Positions 32,924 through 41,189 of a DNA stretch of 64,000 bases are shown one piece after another (the first letter of the stretch is position 1; every line of letters starts with the position of its first letter). Both the position numbers and the translations under genes were made by a program. The notes beneath the pieces were generated by a model, which was given only the letters and a program-made list of their open reading frames with translations, was not told the origin of the DNA and did not search any database. The DNA lies in the NCBI GenBank assembly GCA_963801065.1, contig CAWDDG010000008.1, positions 806,001 to 870,000 on the forward strand, written 5' to 3'. The DNA comes from CAWDDG01 sp963801065. Its GTDB lineage: Bacteria; Actinomycetota; Actinomycetes; Jiangellales; Jiangellaceae.

Positions 32924-33333
32924 CGCGCCGGGTCGGCTCGGGCGCGCCGTGGGAGTCGGTCGTCGGCTACAGCCGGGCGGTGGCCGCCGGCGACCACGTG
33001 TGGGTCACCGGGTGCACGTCGATCGTGGACGGTGAGGTCGTCTACGAAGGCGACGCGTACGCGCAGACCGACCAGGCGATCCGCAACGTCGCGTGGGCGC
33101 TCGAACAGGTCGGCGCGTCGCTCGCCGACGTCGTTCGCACCCGGGTTTTCGTCACCGACATCTCCAGATGGGAGGAGTACGGACGCGCCCACGGCGAGGC
33201 GTTCGGTACGACGATGCCGGCCACGTCGATGGTCGAGGTGACGGCCCTGATCGACCCGCGGATGCTCGTCGAGGTCGAGGCCGTCGCGTATCGCCCCGGG
33301 GTCGGCGATCGAGAGGCGGAGCGCGAGCGGTGA
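32920..33333 (+). CDS. RidA/YjgF-family protein
   Basis: 137 residues. GYSRAVAAGDHVWVTGCTSI, AIRNVAWALEQVGASLADVVRTRVFVTDI and ATSMVEVTALIDPRMLVEVEAVA are the usual YjgF blocks. The conserved Arg of active RidA is present in VVRTRVFVTD. RidA deaminates reactive enamine/imine intermediates. It lies between hisA and hisF with ATGA and GTGA overlaps, an arrangement common in actinobacteria. Confidence 0.9.
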   Translation: MTRRVGSGAPWESVVGYSRAVAAGDHVWVTGCTSIVDGEVVYEGDAYAQTDQAIRNVAWALEQVGASLADVVRTRVFVTDISRWEEYGRAHGEAFGTTMPATSMVEVTALIDPRMLVEVEAVAYRPGVGDREAERER

Positions 33334-34100
33334 GCGTCGCAGTCCGGGTGATCCCCTGCCTCGACGTCGACGCCGGCCGGGTCGTGAAGGGCGTGCGTTT
33401 CGTCGACCTTCGCGACGCCGGAGACCCGGTCGAGATGGCACGGGCGTACGACGCGGAGAGCGCCGACGAGCTCCTCTTCCTCGACATCACGGCTTCCAGC
33501 GACGACCGGACCACGATGTACGACGTCGTCTCCCGGACCGCCGACCAGGTGTTCATCCCGCTCACGGTCGGTGGTGGCGTCCGGTCGGTCGGCGACGTGG
33601 ACCGGCTGCTCCGCGCCGGGGCGGACAAGGTCGGCGTGAACACGGCTGCGGTGGCGCGTCCCGAGCTGGTTGCGGAGATCGCCGACCGGTTCGGAGCCCA
33701 GGTCCTGGTGTTGTCGGTCGATGCGCGACGCGGCGACACGGCATCCGGGTTCGAGGTGACGACCCACGGCGGTCGGCGCGGGACCGGGATCGACGCCGTG
33801 CAGTGGGCGGGCCGCGCCGTGTCGCTCGGCGCGGGGGAGATCCTGCTCAACTCGGTCGACGCCGACGGCACGCAGCACGGCTACGACCTGGCGATGCTGA
33901 CGGCCGTTCGGGCCGCGGTGACGGTACCGATCATCGCGAGCGGCGGCGCCGGCGCGCTCGAGCACTTCGCGCCCGCCGTGGCGGCCGGAGCGGATGCCGT
34001 CCTGGCGGCCAGCGTGTTCCACTTCGGGACGCTGCGGATCGGGGCAGTGAAGTCGGCGCTCGCCGCCGCCGGCCACCCCGTTCGTCCCCCCGTCAAATGA
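33330..34100 (+). CDS. hisF: Imidazole glycerol phosphate synthase, cyclase subunit
   Basis: 256 residues. RVIPCLDVDAGRVVKGVRFV carries the catalytic Asp11-type residue; LLFLDITASSDDRTTMYDVV, PLTVGGGVRSVGDVDRLL, DKVGVNTAAV, ILLNSVDADGTQHGYDLAM (second catalytic Asp) and IIASGGAGALEHF follow. It forms IGP and AICAR with HisH. The last codon and stop fall inside a large palindrome (34094-34183). Confidence 0.96.
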   Translation: MSVAVRVIPCLDVDAGRVVKGVRFVDLRDAGDPVEMARAYDAESADELLFLDITASSDDRTTMYDVVSRTADQVFIPLTVGGGVRSVGDVDRLLRAGADKVGVNTAAVARPELVAEIADRFGAQVLVLSVDARRGDTASGFEVTTHGGRRGTGIDAVQWAGRAVSLGAGEILLNSVDADGTQHGYDLAMLTAVRAAVTVPIIASGGAGALEHFAPAVAAGADAVLAASVFHFGTLRIGAVKSALAAAGHPVRPPVK

Positions 34101-34183
34101 TCACGTTAAGTGGGCCTGTGGGTCCGTTACCAGGTCTCGGCACCTGGTAACGGCCCAAGACGCCCACTTAACGTGATCATTTG
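34094..34183. repeat. Nested 90-bp palindrome between hisF and its convergent neighbour
   Basis: A 22-bp outer arm (34094-34115) is the exact inverse of 34162-34183. Inside it a 12-bp arm CCGTTACCAGGT (34124-34135) is the exact inverse of 34142-34153 around a CTCGGC loop. Further pairing (about GGG/CCC) bridges the two. The hisF stop (34098-34100) and the opposing gene's stop (34101-34103) are both inside the left arm. It could act as a bidirectional terminator; the perfect symmetry suggests a recently acquired element. Confidence 0.85.
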
Positions 34184-34841
34184 GGGGGCGGAGCTGTCCG
34201 AGGCCGAGGTGGGCGCCGCGGAAGGCGGCGACGTCGGGCGCGGCACCCTCGAGGTCGACCCGGGCGTGGTCGGCTCGGCCGAACCCGTAGAGGAGCAGCT
34301 CGCCGGGTCGTCCACTGAGCTCCACGGCGCCGCCGGCGTCCGAGTGCGGCCTGCGAACGAGCGCCGTCCGCCCGTCGTCGTGGATCAGGGTGACACCGAC
34401 CGGCGAGCGGCGAAATAGCAGCCGACCCCTGGACGACACGGCCTTCCACAGCGCCTCCTCGTAGTCCGCCTCGATCTCCCGCGGCGTCGTCCACCCGGGC
34501 TGAGCTCGCAGGACGTCCTCGTGGTGGACGAAGTGCTCGGCGATGTTCGCGGCCTCCTCGATGGGGCCCCAGGACAGTGGCGTCCAGAATGGTGGATGCT
34601 GTACACGACCGACCAGGCTCTTCCACGAGAGTTCGGCGAGCGAACGCTGGATCCGGGCCGTCCGGCCTGCGAGGGCAGGAAGGACGATTCCCGGAGCGGC
34701 GTCCGGCCGAGACTCGCGCAGCACGAGGTGGGCCGCGAGGTCGCGGGCGCGCCAGCCCTTGCACAGCGTCGGCGCGTCCGGCCCGACCGCCAGCAGGGTG
34801 TCCCAGAGCGCAGTGCGCTCGATGCGGGCGGAGGCGGTCAT
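34101..34841 (-). CDS. TIGR03085-type (maleylpyruvate isomerase/DinB-superfamily) metal-binding protein, C-terminus extended by a palindrome
   Basis: 246 residues. ERTALWDTLLAVGPDAPTLC KGWRARDLAAHLVLRE, ANIAEHFVHHEDVLRAQPGW and the C-terminal ELLLYGFGRADHARV...FRGAHLGL match the mycothiol-dependent maleylpyruvate isomerase-like family (three His metal site). Family members normally end near FRGAHLGL, about residue 214; here 32 extra residues follow, mostly encoded by the palindrome at 34094-34183. The extension is probably a by-product of that element. Substrate unknown. Divergent from the ABC exporter at 34907. Confidence 0.82.
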   Translation of the reverse strand: MTASARIERTALWDTLLAVGPDAPTLCKGWRARDLAAHLVLRESRPDAAPGIVLPALAGRTARIQRSLAELSWKSLVGRVQHPPFWTPLSWGPIEEAANIAEHFVHHEDVLRAQPGWTTPREIEADYEEALWKAVSSRGRLLFRRSPVGVTLIHDDGRTALVRRPHSDAGGAVELSGRPGELLLYGFGRADHARVDLEGAAPDVAAFRGAHLGLGQLRPPNDHVKWASWAVTRCRDLVTDPQAHLT

Positions 34842-34906
34842 GCGCGTGATCGTAGGCGGCCTGATGGGCGCGAGAGAATCTCGCCACGACGAGAAGCGGA
34901 GGCGCT

Positions 34907-36748
34907 GTGACCGACCGGCGGGACCAGGTCACGTTGCGCGAGGGCCTGGGGGTCCTCGCCCGGGCGATGCGCGACGAACCGCGGACGTTCGGCATAGCGG
35001 TCACGGGTAGCGCCGTCTACGGCGCCGCGACGGCATTGACCGCCATTGTGGTGGGCCGCGTGACCGACGAGGTGATCGTCCCGGCCTTCCAGCAGGGACG
35101 GACGACGGGCGGGGCGCTGGCCGCGGCCGCGCTGGCCATCGTCGGCATCGCCGTCCTCAAGGCGTCTGGCATCGTCGCCCGCCGGTTCTATGCCGGCCTC
35201 ATGCAATACCGGTTGCAGGCCAGATACCGACGTCGGGTCACCCGCCAGTACCTCCGCCTTCCGCTGTCGTGGCATCACCGGCACCCCACCGGGCAGCTTC
35301 TGTCCAACGCCAACGCCGACGTCGAGGCAAGCTGGTACCCGATCGCGCCGTTCCCGATGGCGGTCGGGGTCCTGGTCATGCTGGTGGTGGCCGTCGCCGC
35401 GATGCTGCTCACCGACCTGGTGCTCGCACTGGTCGGGCTCCTGGTGTTCCCGGCGATCCTGCTGGTCAACCTGCTCTACCAGCGGCGCCTGTCTCCGCTG
35501 GCCACCAGGGCTCAGGCGCTCCGTGCCGAACTGTCGGGGGTGGCCCACGAGTCCTTCGACGGTGCCCTGGTGGTCAAGGCACTGGGTCGGGAGGCCGACG
35601 AGACCGCCCGGTTCGGGGCTGTGGCCCAGGAGTTACGCGGCGCCAACTTCGCCGTCGGGCGGGTTCGCGGCGCGTTCGACCCGGTGCTCGAGGCCCTGCC
35701 CAGCCTTGGCGTGCTCTCCGTGCTGCTCGTGGGATCCGCTCGGGTGAGCGAAGGGACGCTCGCGCCTGGCGACCTGGTCTCGGTGGCCTACATGCTCATG
35801 GTCGTGGCATTCCCGGTGCGCGCGATCGGCTGGGTCCTCGGGGAGCTCCCGCGCGCCGTCGTGGGCTGGCGGCGTGTCGATCGCGTGCTGCGTGCGACGG
35901 GAGCGCTGCCGTACGGCGACATCGTCCCGCCTTCGAACCCGGAACCCGCCGACCTGAAAGTTCGCGATGTCTCGTTCGCGTACGGCGACGACGGCCTCAG
36001 CGCCGCCAGGGACGTCCTACACGGCGTCACGCTGGACGTCGCACCTGGTCGCACGGTCGCCGTGGTCGGCCCGACCGGGTCGGGGAAATCGACGCTGGCC
36101 GGGCTTCTGGTCCGGCTGGTGGATCCGCGAACGGGCGCGGTGCTCGTCGACCGGATCGACGCCCGCTCGTTGGCGCCAGGTGCGGTGGCGGCGGCCGTGG
36201 CGTTGGTGTTCCAGCAGGCCTTCGTCTTCGAGGACACTGTTCGGGAGAACGTGACGCTGGGCCTCGACGCGACCGACGAGGAGGTCTGGGCAGCGCTTCG
36301 GCTGGCCCAGGCTGACCGGTTCGTCGCCGCACTCCCGTCCGGCCTCGACGCCGCGGTCGGCGAGCGGGGCACCACCCTCTCGGGCGGGCAGCGGCAACGA
36401 CTGGCACTGGCCAGGGCGCTCGTCCGCCGGCCCCGGTTGCTGGTGCTCGACGACGCGACGAGCGCCGTCGACCCCGAGGTCGAGCGGCGGATCCTCGTCG
36501 GCCTGCGCGACGCCGAGCCGCGGGCGACCGTCGTCATCGTCGCGTACCGGCGGGCCACCATCGCGCTCGCCGACGAGGTCGTCTATGTCGAGCACGGCCG
36601 CGTGGCCGCGCGCGGCACCCACGAGGAGCTCCTCGTCGCGTCGGCGGGCTACCGCAATCTGCTCACGGCCTACGAGCGCGACGCCGCCGAGCGTGCCGCA
36701 CTCAAGGTCGACGAGGACCTCGCTCTCGACGAGGACCCGGTCCGATGA
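34907..36748 (+). CDS. ABC exporter subunit with degenerate nucleotide-binding site (heterodimer partner 1)
   Basis: 613 residues: six-helix ABC_membrane domain (about 25-315) and one NBD. Walker A is GPTGSGKST and the signature is LSGGQRQRLALARAL, both canonical. Walker B reads LLVLDDATSAVD, with Asp in place of the catalytic Glu, and the switch region reads VAYRRATI with Tyr for His. Such substitutions mark the degenerate half of heterodimeric exporters (TM287/288, BmrCD type). Its ATGA overlap with the next gene supports pairing. GGAGG precedes the GTG. The substrate (drug, lipid or peptide) is unknown. Confidence 0.9.
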   Translation: MTDRRDQVTLREGLGVLARAMRDEPRTFGIAVTGSAVYGAATALTAIVVGRVTDEVIVPAFQQGRTTGGALAAAALAIVGIAVLKASGIVARRFYAGLMQYRLQARYRRRVTRQYLRLPLSWHHRHPTGQLLSNANADVEASWYPIAPFPMAVGVLVMLVVAVAAMLLTDLVLALVGLLVFPAILLVNLLYQRRLSPLATRAQALRAELSGVAHESFDGALVVKALGREADETARFGAVAQELRGANFAVGRVRGAFDPVLEALPSLGVLSVLLVGSARVSEGTLAPGDLVSVAYMLMVVAFPVRAIGWVLGELPRAVVGWRRVDRVLRATGALPYGDIVPPSNPEPADLKVRDVSFAYGDDGLSAARDVLHGVTLDVAPGRTVAVVGPTGSGKSTLAGLLVRLVDPRTGAVLVDRIDARSLAPGAVAAAVALVFQQAFVFEDTVRENVTLGLDATDEEVWAALRLAQADRFVAALPSGLDAAVGERGTTLSGGQRQRLALARALVRRPRLLVLDDATSAVDPEVERRILVGLRDAEPRATVVIVAYRRATIALADEVVYVEHGRVAARGTHEELLVASAGYRNLLTAYERDAAERAALKVDEDLALDEDPVR

Positions 36749-38544
36749 TGAGCTCAATGGCGACGACCAGCTCGACGCTCGGCCACGGCACCGCAGACAC
36801 GGCCTGGGGGACCATCCGTCGCGGGCTGGGGCTCTCGCCCGAGATGCGGGAGGGTCTACCGCTCACCCTGGGCCTGGCGCTGTTCGCGACCGGCGGCCGG
36901 GTGGTAGTGCCGATCGCCGTCCAGCAGACAGTCGACAACGGGCTGTTGCGCGCCGGCGGCGCCGACCTCGCGTTCGTACGGTGGATGTGCCTGGTCGCGG
37001 GTCTGGCGATCCTGGTCACGGCCGGGTCGGCGTACCTGATGAACGTCCGGATCTTCCGTGCCACCGAGGCCGGCCTGGCCACGCTGCGCACGCGGGCCTT
37101 CCGTCACGTCCACGACCTGTCCGTCCTCACCCAGAACACCGAACAGCGAGGCTCGTTGGTCTCGAGGGTGACCAGCGATGTCGACACGCTGTCGCAGTTC
37201 GTGCAGTGGGGCGGCCTCCTGCTGGTCGTCAGCCTCGGTCAGCTCGTCGTGGCCACCGTGATCATGGCCGTCTACTCGTGGCAGCTCACGGTGCTGGTGT
37301 GGGTGTGCTTCCTGCCGTTGTTCCTGCTGCTGAGGCACTTCCAGCGGATGGTGTCCGCCGCGTACAGCATCGTCCGCGAGCGCGTCGGCGCCATGCTCGG
37401 GGCGATCTCGGAGTCGGTCGTGGGGGCAGAGGCGGTTCGGGCATACGGCGTCGAGGAGCGGACACAGAACCGGATCGACGGGGCGGTCGAGCGGCACCGG
37501 GCGGCCGCGACCCGGGCCCAGAAGATCGTCGCGTTCACGTTCTCGACCGGCGAGGTGGTTGCCGGGATCGCGAATGCGGCCGTCGTGGTGGTCGGTGTCC
37601 TGCTCGGGCTGGCGGGTGACCTGACGCTCGGGCGCCTGTTGGCGTTCCTGTTCCTGGTCACGCTGTTCGTCGGCCCCGTGCAGATAGGCACCGAGGTGCT
37701 CAGTGAGGCGCAGAACGCCGTGGCCGGGTGGCGCCGCGTGCTCGGCATCCTCGACACCCCTGCGGACGTCGCGGACCCCGGGCCGGACGGACGGGTGCTG
37801 CCGCGTGGCCCGATCGAGGTGCGCTTCGAGGGCGTCTCCTACGCGTATCCGGGCGGGCCAACGGTGTTGCAGGAGGTCGACGTCGACATCCGACCACGTT
37901 CGCGGATCGCCGTGGTCGGCGAAACCGGCTCGGGGAAGACGACGTTCGCGAAGCTCCTGACCCGACTGATGGACCCGGCGGCCGGCCGGGTGGTCGTTGA
38001 CGGCGTGGACCTGCGGGACGTCACGTTCAGCTCTCTTCGCGAACGGATCGTCATGGTGCCCCAGGAGGGTTTCCTCTTCGACGACACGCTGGCCGCGAAC
38101 ATCCGGTACGGCCGGCCGTCGGCGTCGGACGACGACGTCCGGCTCGCGCTGACCGAGCTCGGACTCGCCGACTGGCTCGCCGGCCTGCCCGACGGGCTTC
38201 AGACGCCGGTGGGTCAGCGGGGCGAGTCGATGTCGGCGGGGGAGCGGCAACTCGTGGCGCTGGCCCGCGCCTACCTCGCCGACCCGGATCTGCTGGTGCT
38301 GGACGAGGCGACGAGCGCCGTCGACCCGGCGACCGAGGTGCGGCTGGCGCGGGCGCTGGAGGGCCTCACCCGCGGCCGGACGGCCGTGACCATCGCGCAC
38401 CGGCTCTCCACTGCGGAAGCCGCCGACGAGATCCTGGTATTCGACGACGGCCGGCTGGTGGAGCGCGGCACTCACGCCGAGTTGGTCGCAGCCGGCGGGA
38501 CGTACGCAGGCCTGCACGCCGCCTGGATCAGCCAGGCCCGCTGA
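36745..38544 (+). CDS. ABC exporter subunit with catalytic Walker B (heterodimer partner 2)
   Basis: 599 residues: membrane domain (about 35-330) and NBD. Walker A is GETGSGKTT, Walker B is LLVLDEATSAVDP with the catalytic Glu, and the switch His is in IAHRLST. The signature motif is altered, MSAGERQ instead of LSGGQ. Combined with partner 1, one ATP site would be fully canonical (this Walker A/B plus partner 1's LSGGQ) and the other degenerate. It starts in the partner's stop codon. Confidence 0.9.
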   Translation: MMSSMATTSSTLGHGTADTAWGTIRRGLGLSPEMREGLPLTLGLALFATGGRVVVPIAVQQTVDNGLLRAGGADLAFVRWMCLVAGLAILVTAGSAYLMNVRIFRATEAGLATLRTRAFRHVHDLSVLTQNTEQRGSLVSRVTSDVDTLSQFVQWGGLLLVVSLGQLVVATVIMAVYSWQLTVLVWVCFLPLFLLLRHFQRMVSAAYSIVRERVGAMLGAISESVVGAEAVRAYGVEERTQNRIDGAVERHRAAATRAQKIVAFTFSTGEVVAGIANAAVVVVGVLLGLAGDLTLGRLLAFLFLVTLFVGPVQIGTEVLSEAQNAVAGWRRVLGILDTPADVADPGPDGRVLPRGPIEVRFEGVSYAYPGGPTVLQEVDVDIRPRSRIAVVGETGSGKTTFAKLLTRLMDPAAGRVVVDGVDLRDVTFSSLRERIVMVPQEGFLFDDTLAANIRYGRPSASDDDVRLALTELGLADWLAGLPDGLQTPVGQRGESMSAGERQLVALARAYLADPDLLVLDEATSAVDPATEVRLARALEGLTRGRTAVTIAHRLSTAEAADEILVFDDGRLVERGTHAELVAAGGTYAGLHAAWISQAR

Positions 38545-38608
38545 GCAGACTGGAATTGTCGAATCTCTCGCACCTGGAGGAGGCTCGATCGGGTCCTGTC
38601 CAGCTCGT

Positions 38609-39556
38609 TCATGTGGACTGGATGCCGGTGCCGCGCAGCGAGCCGGTCACATCGCCGGCGGGATCGATGATCCGGCATTGGACCAGGCGGTCCCCGCCCT
38701 TCCAGGACTCCTCGTACGGAGCGAAGTAGTAGAAGTCCAATGGCGAGTCGGCGTACGCCTGGCCGACGAACTCGTCGAATCGCTCGATGCAGCCTTCGGT
38801 CGCAAGCCGTTCGACCTCGTCATCGCCGACGTACTCGTCGCCGCTCAGCTCGAAGGCGGCGTAGACCTCCTCGGCATGCGGTTCCGTGCACGGAAGGAGA
38901 GTCTCGTAGTAGCCGTCACCAAGTTCGCTGGACTCCTTGACGCAGTCGCCAGGCTTGATCTTGAGCCAGTCGACCTCGGTCTCCTCGATGACGTGCCCGG
39001 TGTCGGAGTCGCGGAGCTCGTGGGAGGGGTCATGCCCGTTTCGTACGCTTCCGGTCAGCCGCTCACCGTCCGGGTGGTACACCGTGCACTGCACGAACCG
39101 GTCGCCGAGATCCCAGGACTCCTCGGTCGGGGTGAGGAAGCCGAACTCGAGAACAGACTCCGAATAGGGCAGGCCGACATACTCCTCGAACCGCTCCATG
39201 CACTCGGTCGAGGCCGACACCCCGACGGTGTCGACGCCGGGAAACTCGTCGCCCGTCAGCCTCACCGCTGCGTAGACCTCCTCGGCGTGCCGCTCGAGGC
39301 AGGAGATCGTCATCAACGACTCGATCTCGTCATCGGTCTGCGGAATCGGCTCCAAGAGGCAGTCACCGACGCGGACTGCCGCGGCGTCGACTTCGCGTAC
39401 CGCCTGCCCGCCGGGCGACGGCCGGCCGTCGCCGCCCTCGACGACCCGCGATGCGACGTCACCTCCCAACGCCGCGCAGCCACTCAGCGCCGCCACCGCG
39501 ACAGGGCCGCAAGCGACCGCAACGACGCGGCGAATACGACCGTCGAGGGCGGACAC
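38609..39556 (-). CDS. Lipoprotein with two septum-formation-type repeats
   Basis: 315 residues from a GTG at 39556. A signal peptide ends in the lipobox LSGCAALGG (Cys near residue 24). Two copies of the Septum_form-type domain follow: VGDCLLEPIPQTDDEIESLM...CLERHAEEVYAAVRL...LTPTEESWDLGDRFVQC and PGDCVKESSELGDGYYETLL...PCTEPHAEEVYAAFEL...APYEESWKGGDRLVQC. The paired cysteines probably form disulfides outside the membrane. Exact function unknown; the family is named from a septation locus. The longer reading to 40135 overlaps the upstream paralogue in another frame and is rejected. Confidence 0.78.
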   Translation of the reverse strand: MSALDGRIRRVVAVACGPVAVAALSGCAALGGDVASRVVEGGDGRPSPGGQAVREVDAAAVRVGDCLLEPIPQTDDEIESLMTISCLERHAEEVYAAVRLTGDEFPGVDTVGVSASTECMERFEEYVGLPYSESVLEFGFLTPTEESWDLGDRFVQCTVYHPDGERLTGSVRNGHDPSHELRDSDTGHVIEETEVDWLKIKPGDCVKESSELGDGYYETLLPCTEPHAEEVYAAFELSGDEYVGDDEVERLATEGCIERFDEFVGQAYADSPLDFYYFAPYEESWKGGDRLVQCRIIDPAGDVTGSLRGTGIQST

Positions 39557-39569
39557 CGCAGTGGGCCTG

Positions 39570-40070
39570 TCAGCGGTTGGCGTCGAGAAGAGTCCCGGTG
39601 GTGTCGCCCTCCGGGTCGTAGACGGTGCACAGGATCTCGCGGTCGCCGGTGTCCCAGCTCTCCTCGGTCGGGGTGAAGTAGCTGATCTCGAGCACCGACT
39701 CCTCGTAGGCCAGACCGACGAAGTCCGCGAACTGTGCCAAGCACTCCTCCTCCGCCTGCGTGTTGACGGCGTCCTGGCCTGGGAAATCGCCGTCCGGAAC
39801 GGTCGCGCTGGCGAAGACCTCGTCGCCGTGCGGCTCGGAGCACGGCGCGGCCTCGATGCTGGAGATCTCTGCGCCTTCCTCGGCGATCTCGCCAAGCAGG
39901 CAGTCGCCCACCTTGATGTCGAAGACGCCGACGTCGCCGGACGTGGCCAGATCGCCGCTCTCCTCGTCGCGCTCGGGCTCGCTGGTGCAGCCGACGAGCA
40001 CCAGAACGGCGAATGCGGCCACAGCGACGCCACGGGCACCAGGCCTGGTCGGGAGGTTGATCGATGCCAC
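39570..40070 (-). CDS. Septum-formation-type lipoprotein, single domain
   Basis: 166 residues from a GTG at 40070 with AAGGAG ahead. Lipobox VLVGCTSEPE, then an acidic linker and one domain: IKVGDCLLGEIAEEGAEISS, PCSEPHGDEVFASATV, EEECLAQFADFVGLAYEESV and FTPTEESWDTGDREILCTVY. The same block recurs twice in the next gene 13 bp downstream, so the pair arose by duplication. Lipidated and exported; function unknown. Confidence 0.8.
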   Translation of the reverse strand: MASINLPTRPGARGVAVAAFAVLVLVGCTSEPERDEESGDLATSGDVGVFDIKVGDCLLGEIAEEGAEISSIEAAPCSEPHGDEVFASATVPDGDFPGQDAVNTQAEEECLAQFADFVGLAYEESVLEISYFTPTEESWDTGDREILCTVYDPEGDTTGTLLDANR

Positions 40071-40156
40071 TGCGGGCTCCTTCTTTCGTAGCTTGCGCAA
40101 CCTGCGGCACCGTACTGAACCACATCGGCGCACACCCCGGCGAAGGGGTAGGCGAT

Positions 40157-40357
40157 CTAGCCGGTCCGGACGAGGAAGTGCCAGCCCAGCCACGCCCAGA
40201 CGAAGACGACGACGACGCGTGTCGCGCGCCTGGCCATGGCGCCGTCGATCACTTTGCCGACCCGAGTCAGCCGCCCGGACCAGCCGGCCACGAGTAGCGT
40301 CAACACAGCCGTACCGACGACCACGAACCCGGTGATCGTGACGTCACGCGAGCTCAT
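40157..40357 (-). CDS. Small membrane protein (DUF6186-like)
   Basis: 66 residues with two membrane helices and a basic loop; the end VVVFVWAWLGWHFLVRTG resembles small actinobacterial proteins annotated as DUF6186, an assignment I make from memory of the family. Its ATG overlaps the stop of the upstream membrane gene (ATGA). No function known. Confidence 0.6.
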   Translation of the reverse strand: MSSRDVTITGFVVVGTAVLTLLVAGWSGRLTRVGKVIDGAMARRATRVVVVFVWAWLGWHFLVRTG

Positions 40358-40767
40358 CGCCGAACCAACCGCCACCCCGCCAGCAGCCACACCGACCAGG
40401 CGACGAAGCGGAGGGCAGGGTCCTGTAGTGGCGGTTCCAGCAGGACCGACAGGGTCGGGTACTCGTACTGGCCGATCGTGAGCTCGCCGAAGTACGCGCC
40501 GGCCTCCCAGAGCAGGCCGGTCAGGGCCACCACGGCCCAGAGTCTGGTCGTCCGGCGCAACCGCGCATCGGGAACGGTCGGCCGGTTCGGCCGGCGAAGC
40601 GTGACAGCAGCGACGACGCCGACCGGCACCGCGACGGCCACGACCGCGGGAACCGTGTTGATCCTCGTCAGCGACGCCAGCGCCGCATAGGTGACCGTTC
40701 CTGCGGCGGTCGCCAGGATCGCGACCCGCCGGTGCAGGCGGACCCGACCGTGATCGTCCACCGTCAT
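40354..40767 (-). CDS. Integral membrane protein of unknown function
   Basis: 137 residues. Four predicted membrane helices (about 15-32, 40-56, 73-92, 118-135) with RLRRTTRLWAVVALTGLLWE and the final LAGWRLVRR. Not recognised. It forms a two-gene unit with the 66-residue protein and is divergent from hisI. Confidence 0.6.
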   Translation of the reverse strand: MTVDDHGRVRLHRRVAILATAAGTVTYAALASLTRINTVPAVVAVAVPVGVVAAVTLRRPNRPTVPDARLRRTTRLWAVVALTGLLWEAGAYFGELTIGQYEYPTLSVLLEPPLQDPALRFVAWSVWLLAGWRLVRR

Positions 40768-40829
40768 GTCGGCAGTCTCGCACCACGGCTGATCCCGGCG
40801 GCGCTGCCGACGTCGGCAACAATGGCCCG

Positions 40830-41189
40830 ATGCCCCTACTCGAACCCGCCGTGTCCGCTCGGCTCAAGCGTGACGCCGACGGCCTGGTCGCCGCCGTCGT
40901 CCAGCAGCACGACACCGGCGAAGTGTTGATGCTGGGCTGGATGGATGACGAGGCGCTGCGGCGGACGTTGACCTCCGGCCGCGCCACCTACTGGAGCCGG
41001 AGCAGACAGCAGCACTGGGTGAAGGGCGAGACGTCCGGCAACCGGCAGTGGGTCCGCGAGGTGCGGCTGGACTGCGACGGCGACGCGCTCCTCGTCAAGG
41101 TCGACCAGGAGGGCCCGGCGTGTCACACCGGAAGCCGCACCTGCTTCGACGACGGGCTGCTGCGGCCAGCGCAGGGCGCGGCGTCGTGA
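40830..41189 (+). CDS. hisI: Phosphoribosyl-AMP cyclohydrolase
   Basis: 119 residues. GEVLMLGWMDDEALRRTLTS, GRATYWSRSRQQHWVKGETS and the zinc/magnesium site VRLDCDGDALLVKVDQEGPA, CHTGSRTCF match the cyclohydrolase. It opens the PR-AMP ring in histidine synthesis. Separate from the main his operon and joined to trpE by a GTGA overlap, a common actinobacterial linkage. AACAAT six bases before the ATG is at best a weak -10. Confidence 0.95.
   Translation: MPLLEPAVSARLKRDADGLVAAVVQQHDTGEVLMLGWMDDEALRRTLTSGRATYWSRSRQQHWVKGETSGNRQWVREVRLDCDGDALLVKVDQEGPACHTGSRTCFDDGLLRPAQGAAS

Noticed and set aside
38609..40135. A 508-residue lipoprotein reading that includes both septum-type genes
   Set aside because: The first 193 residues are the upstream paralogue in another frame; the GTG at 39556 gives a proper signal peptide and lipobox.
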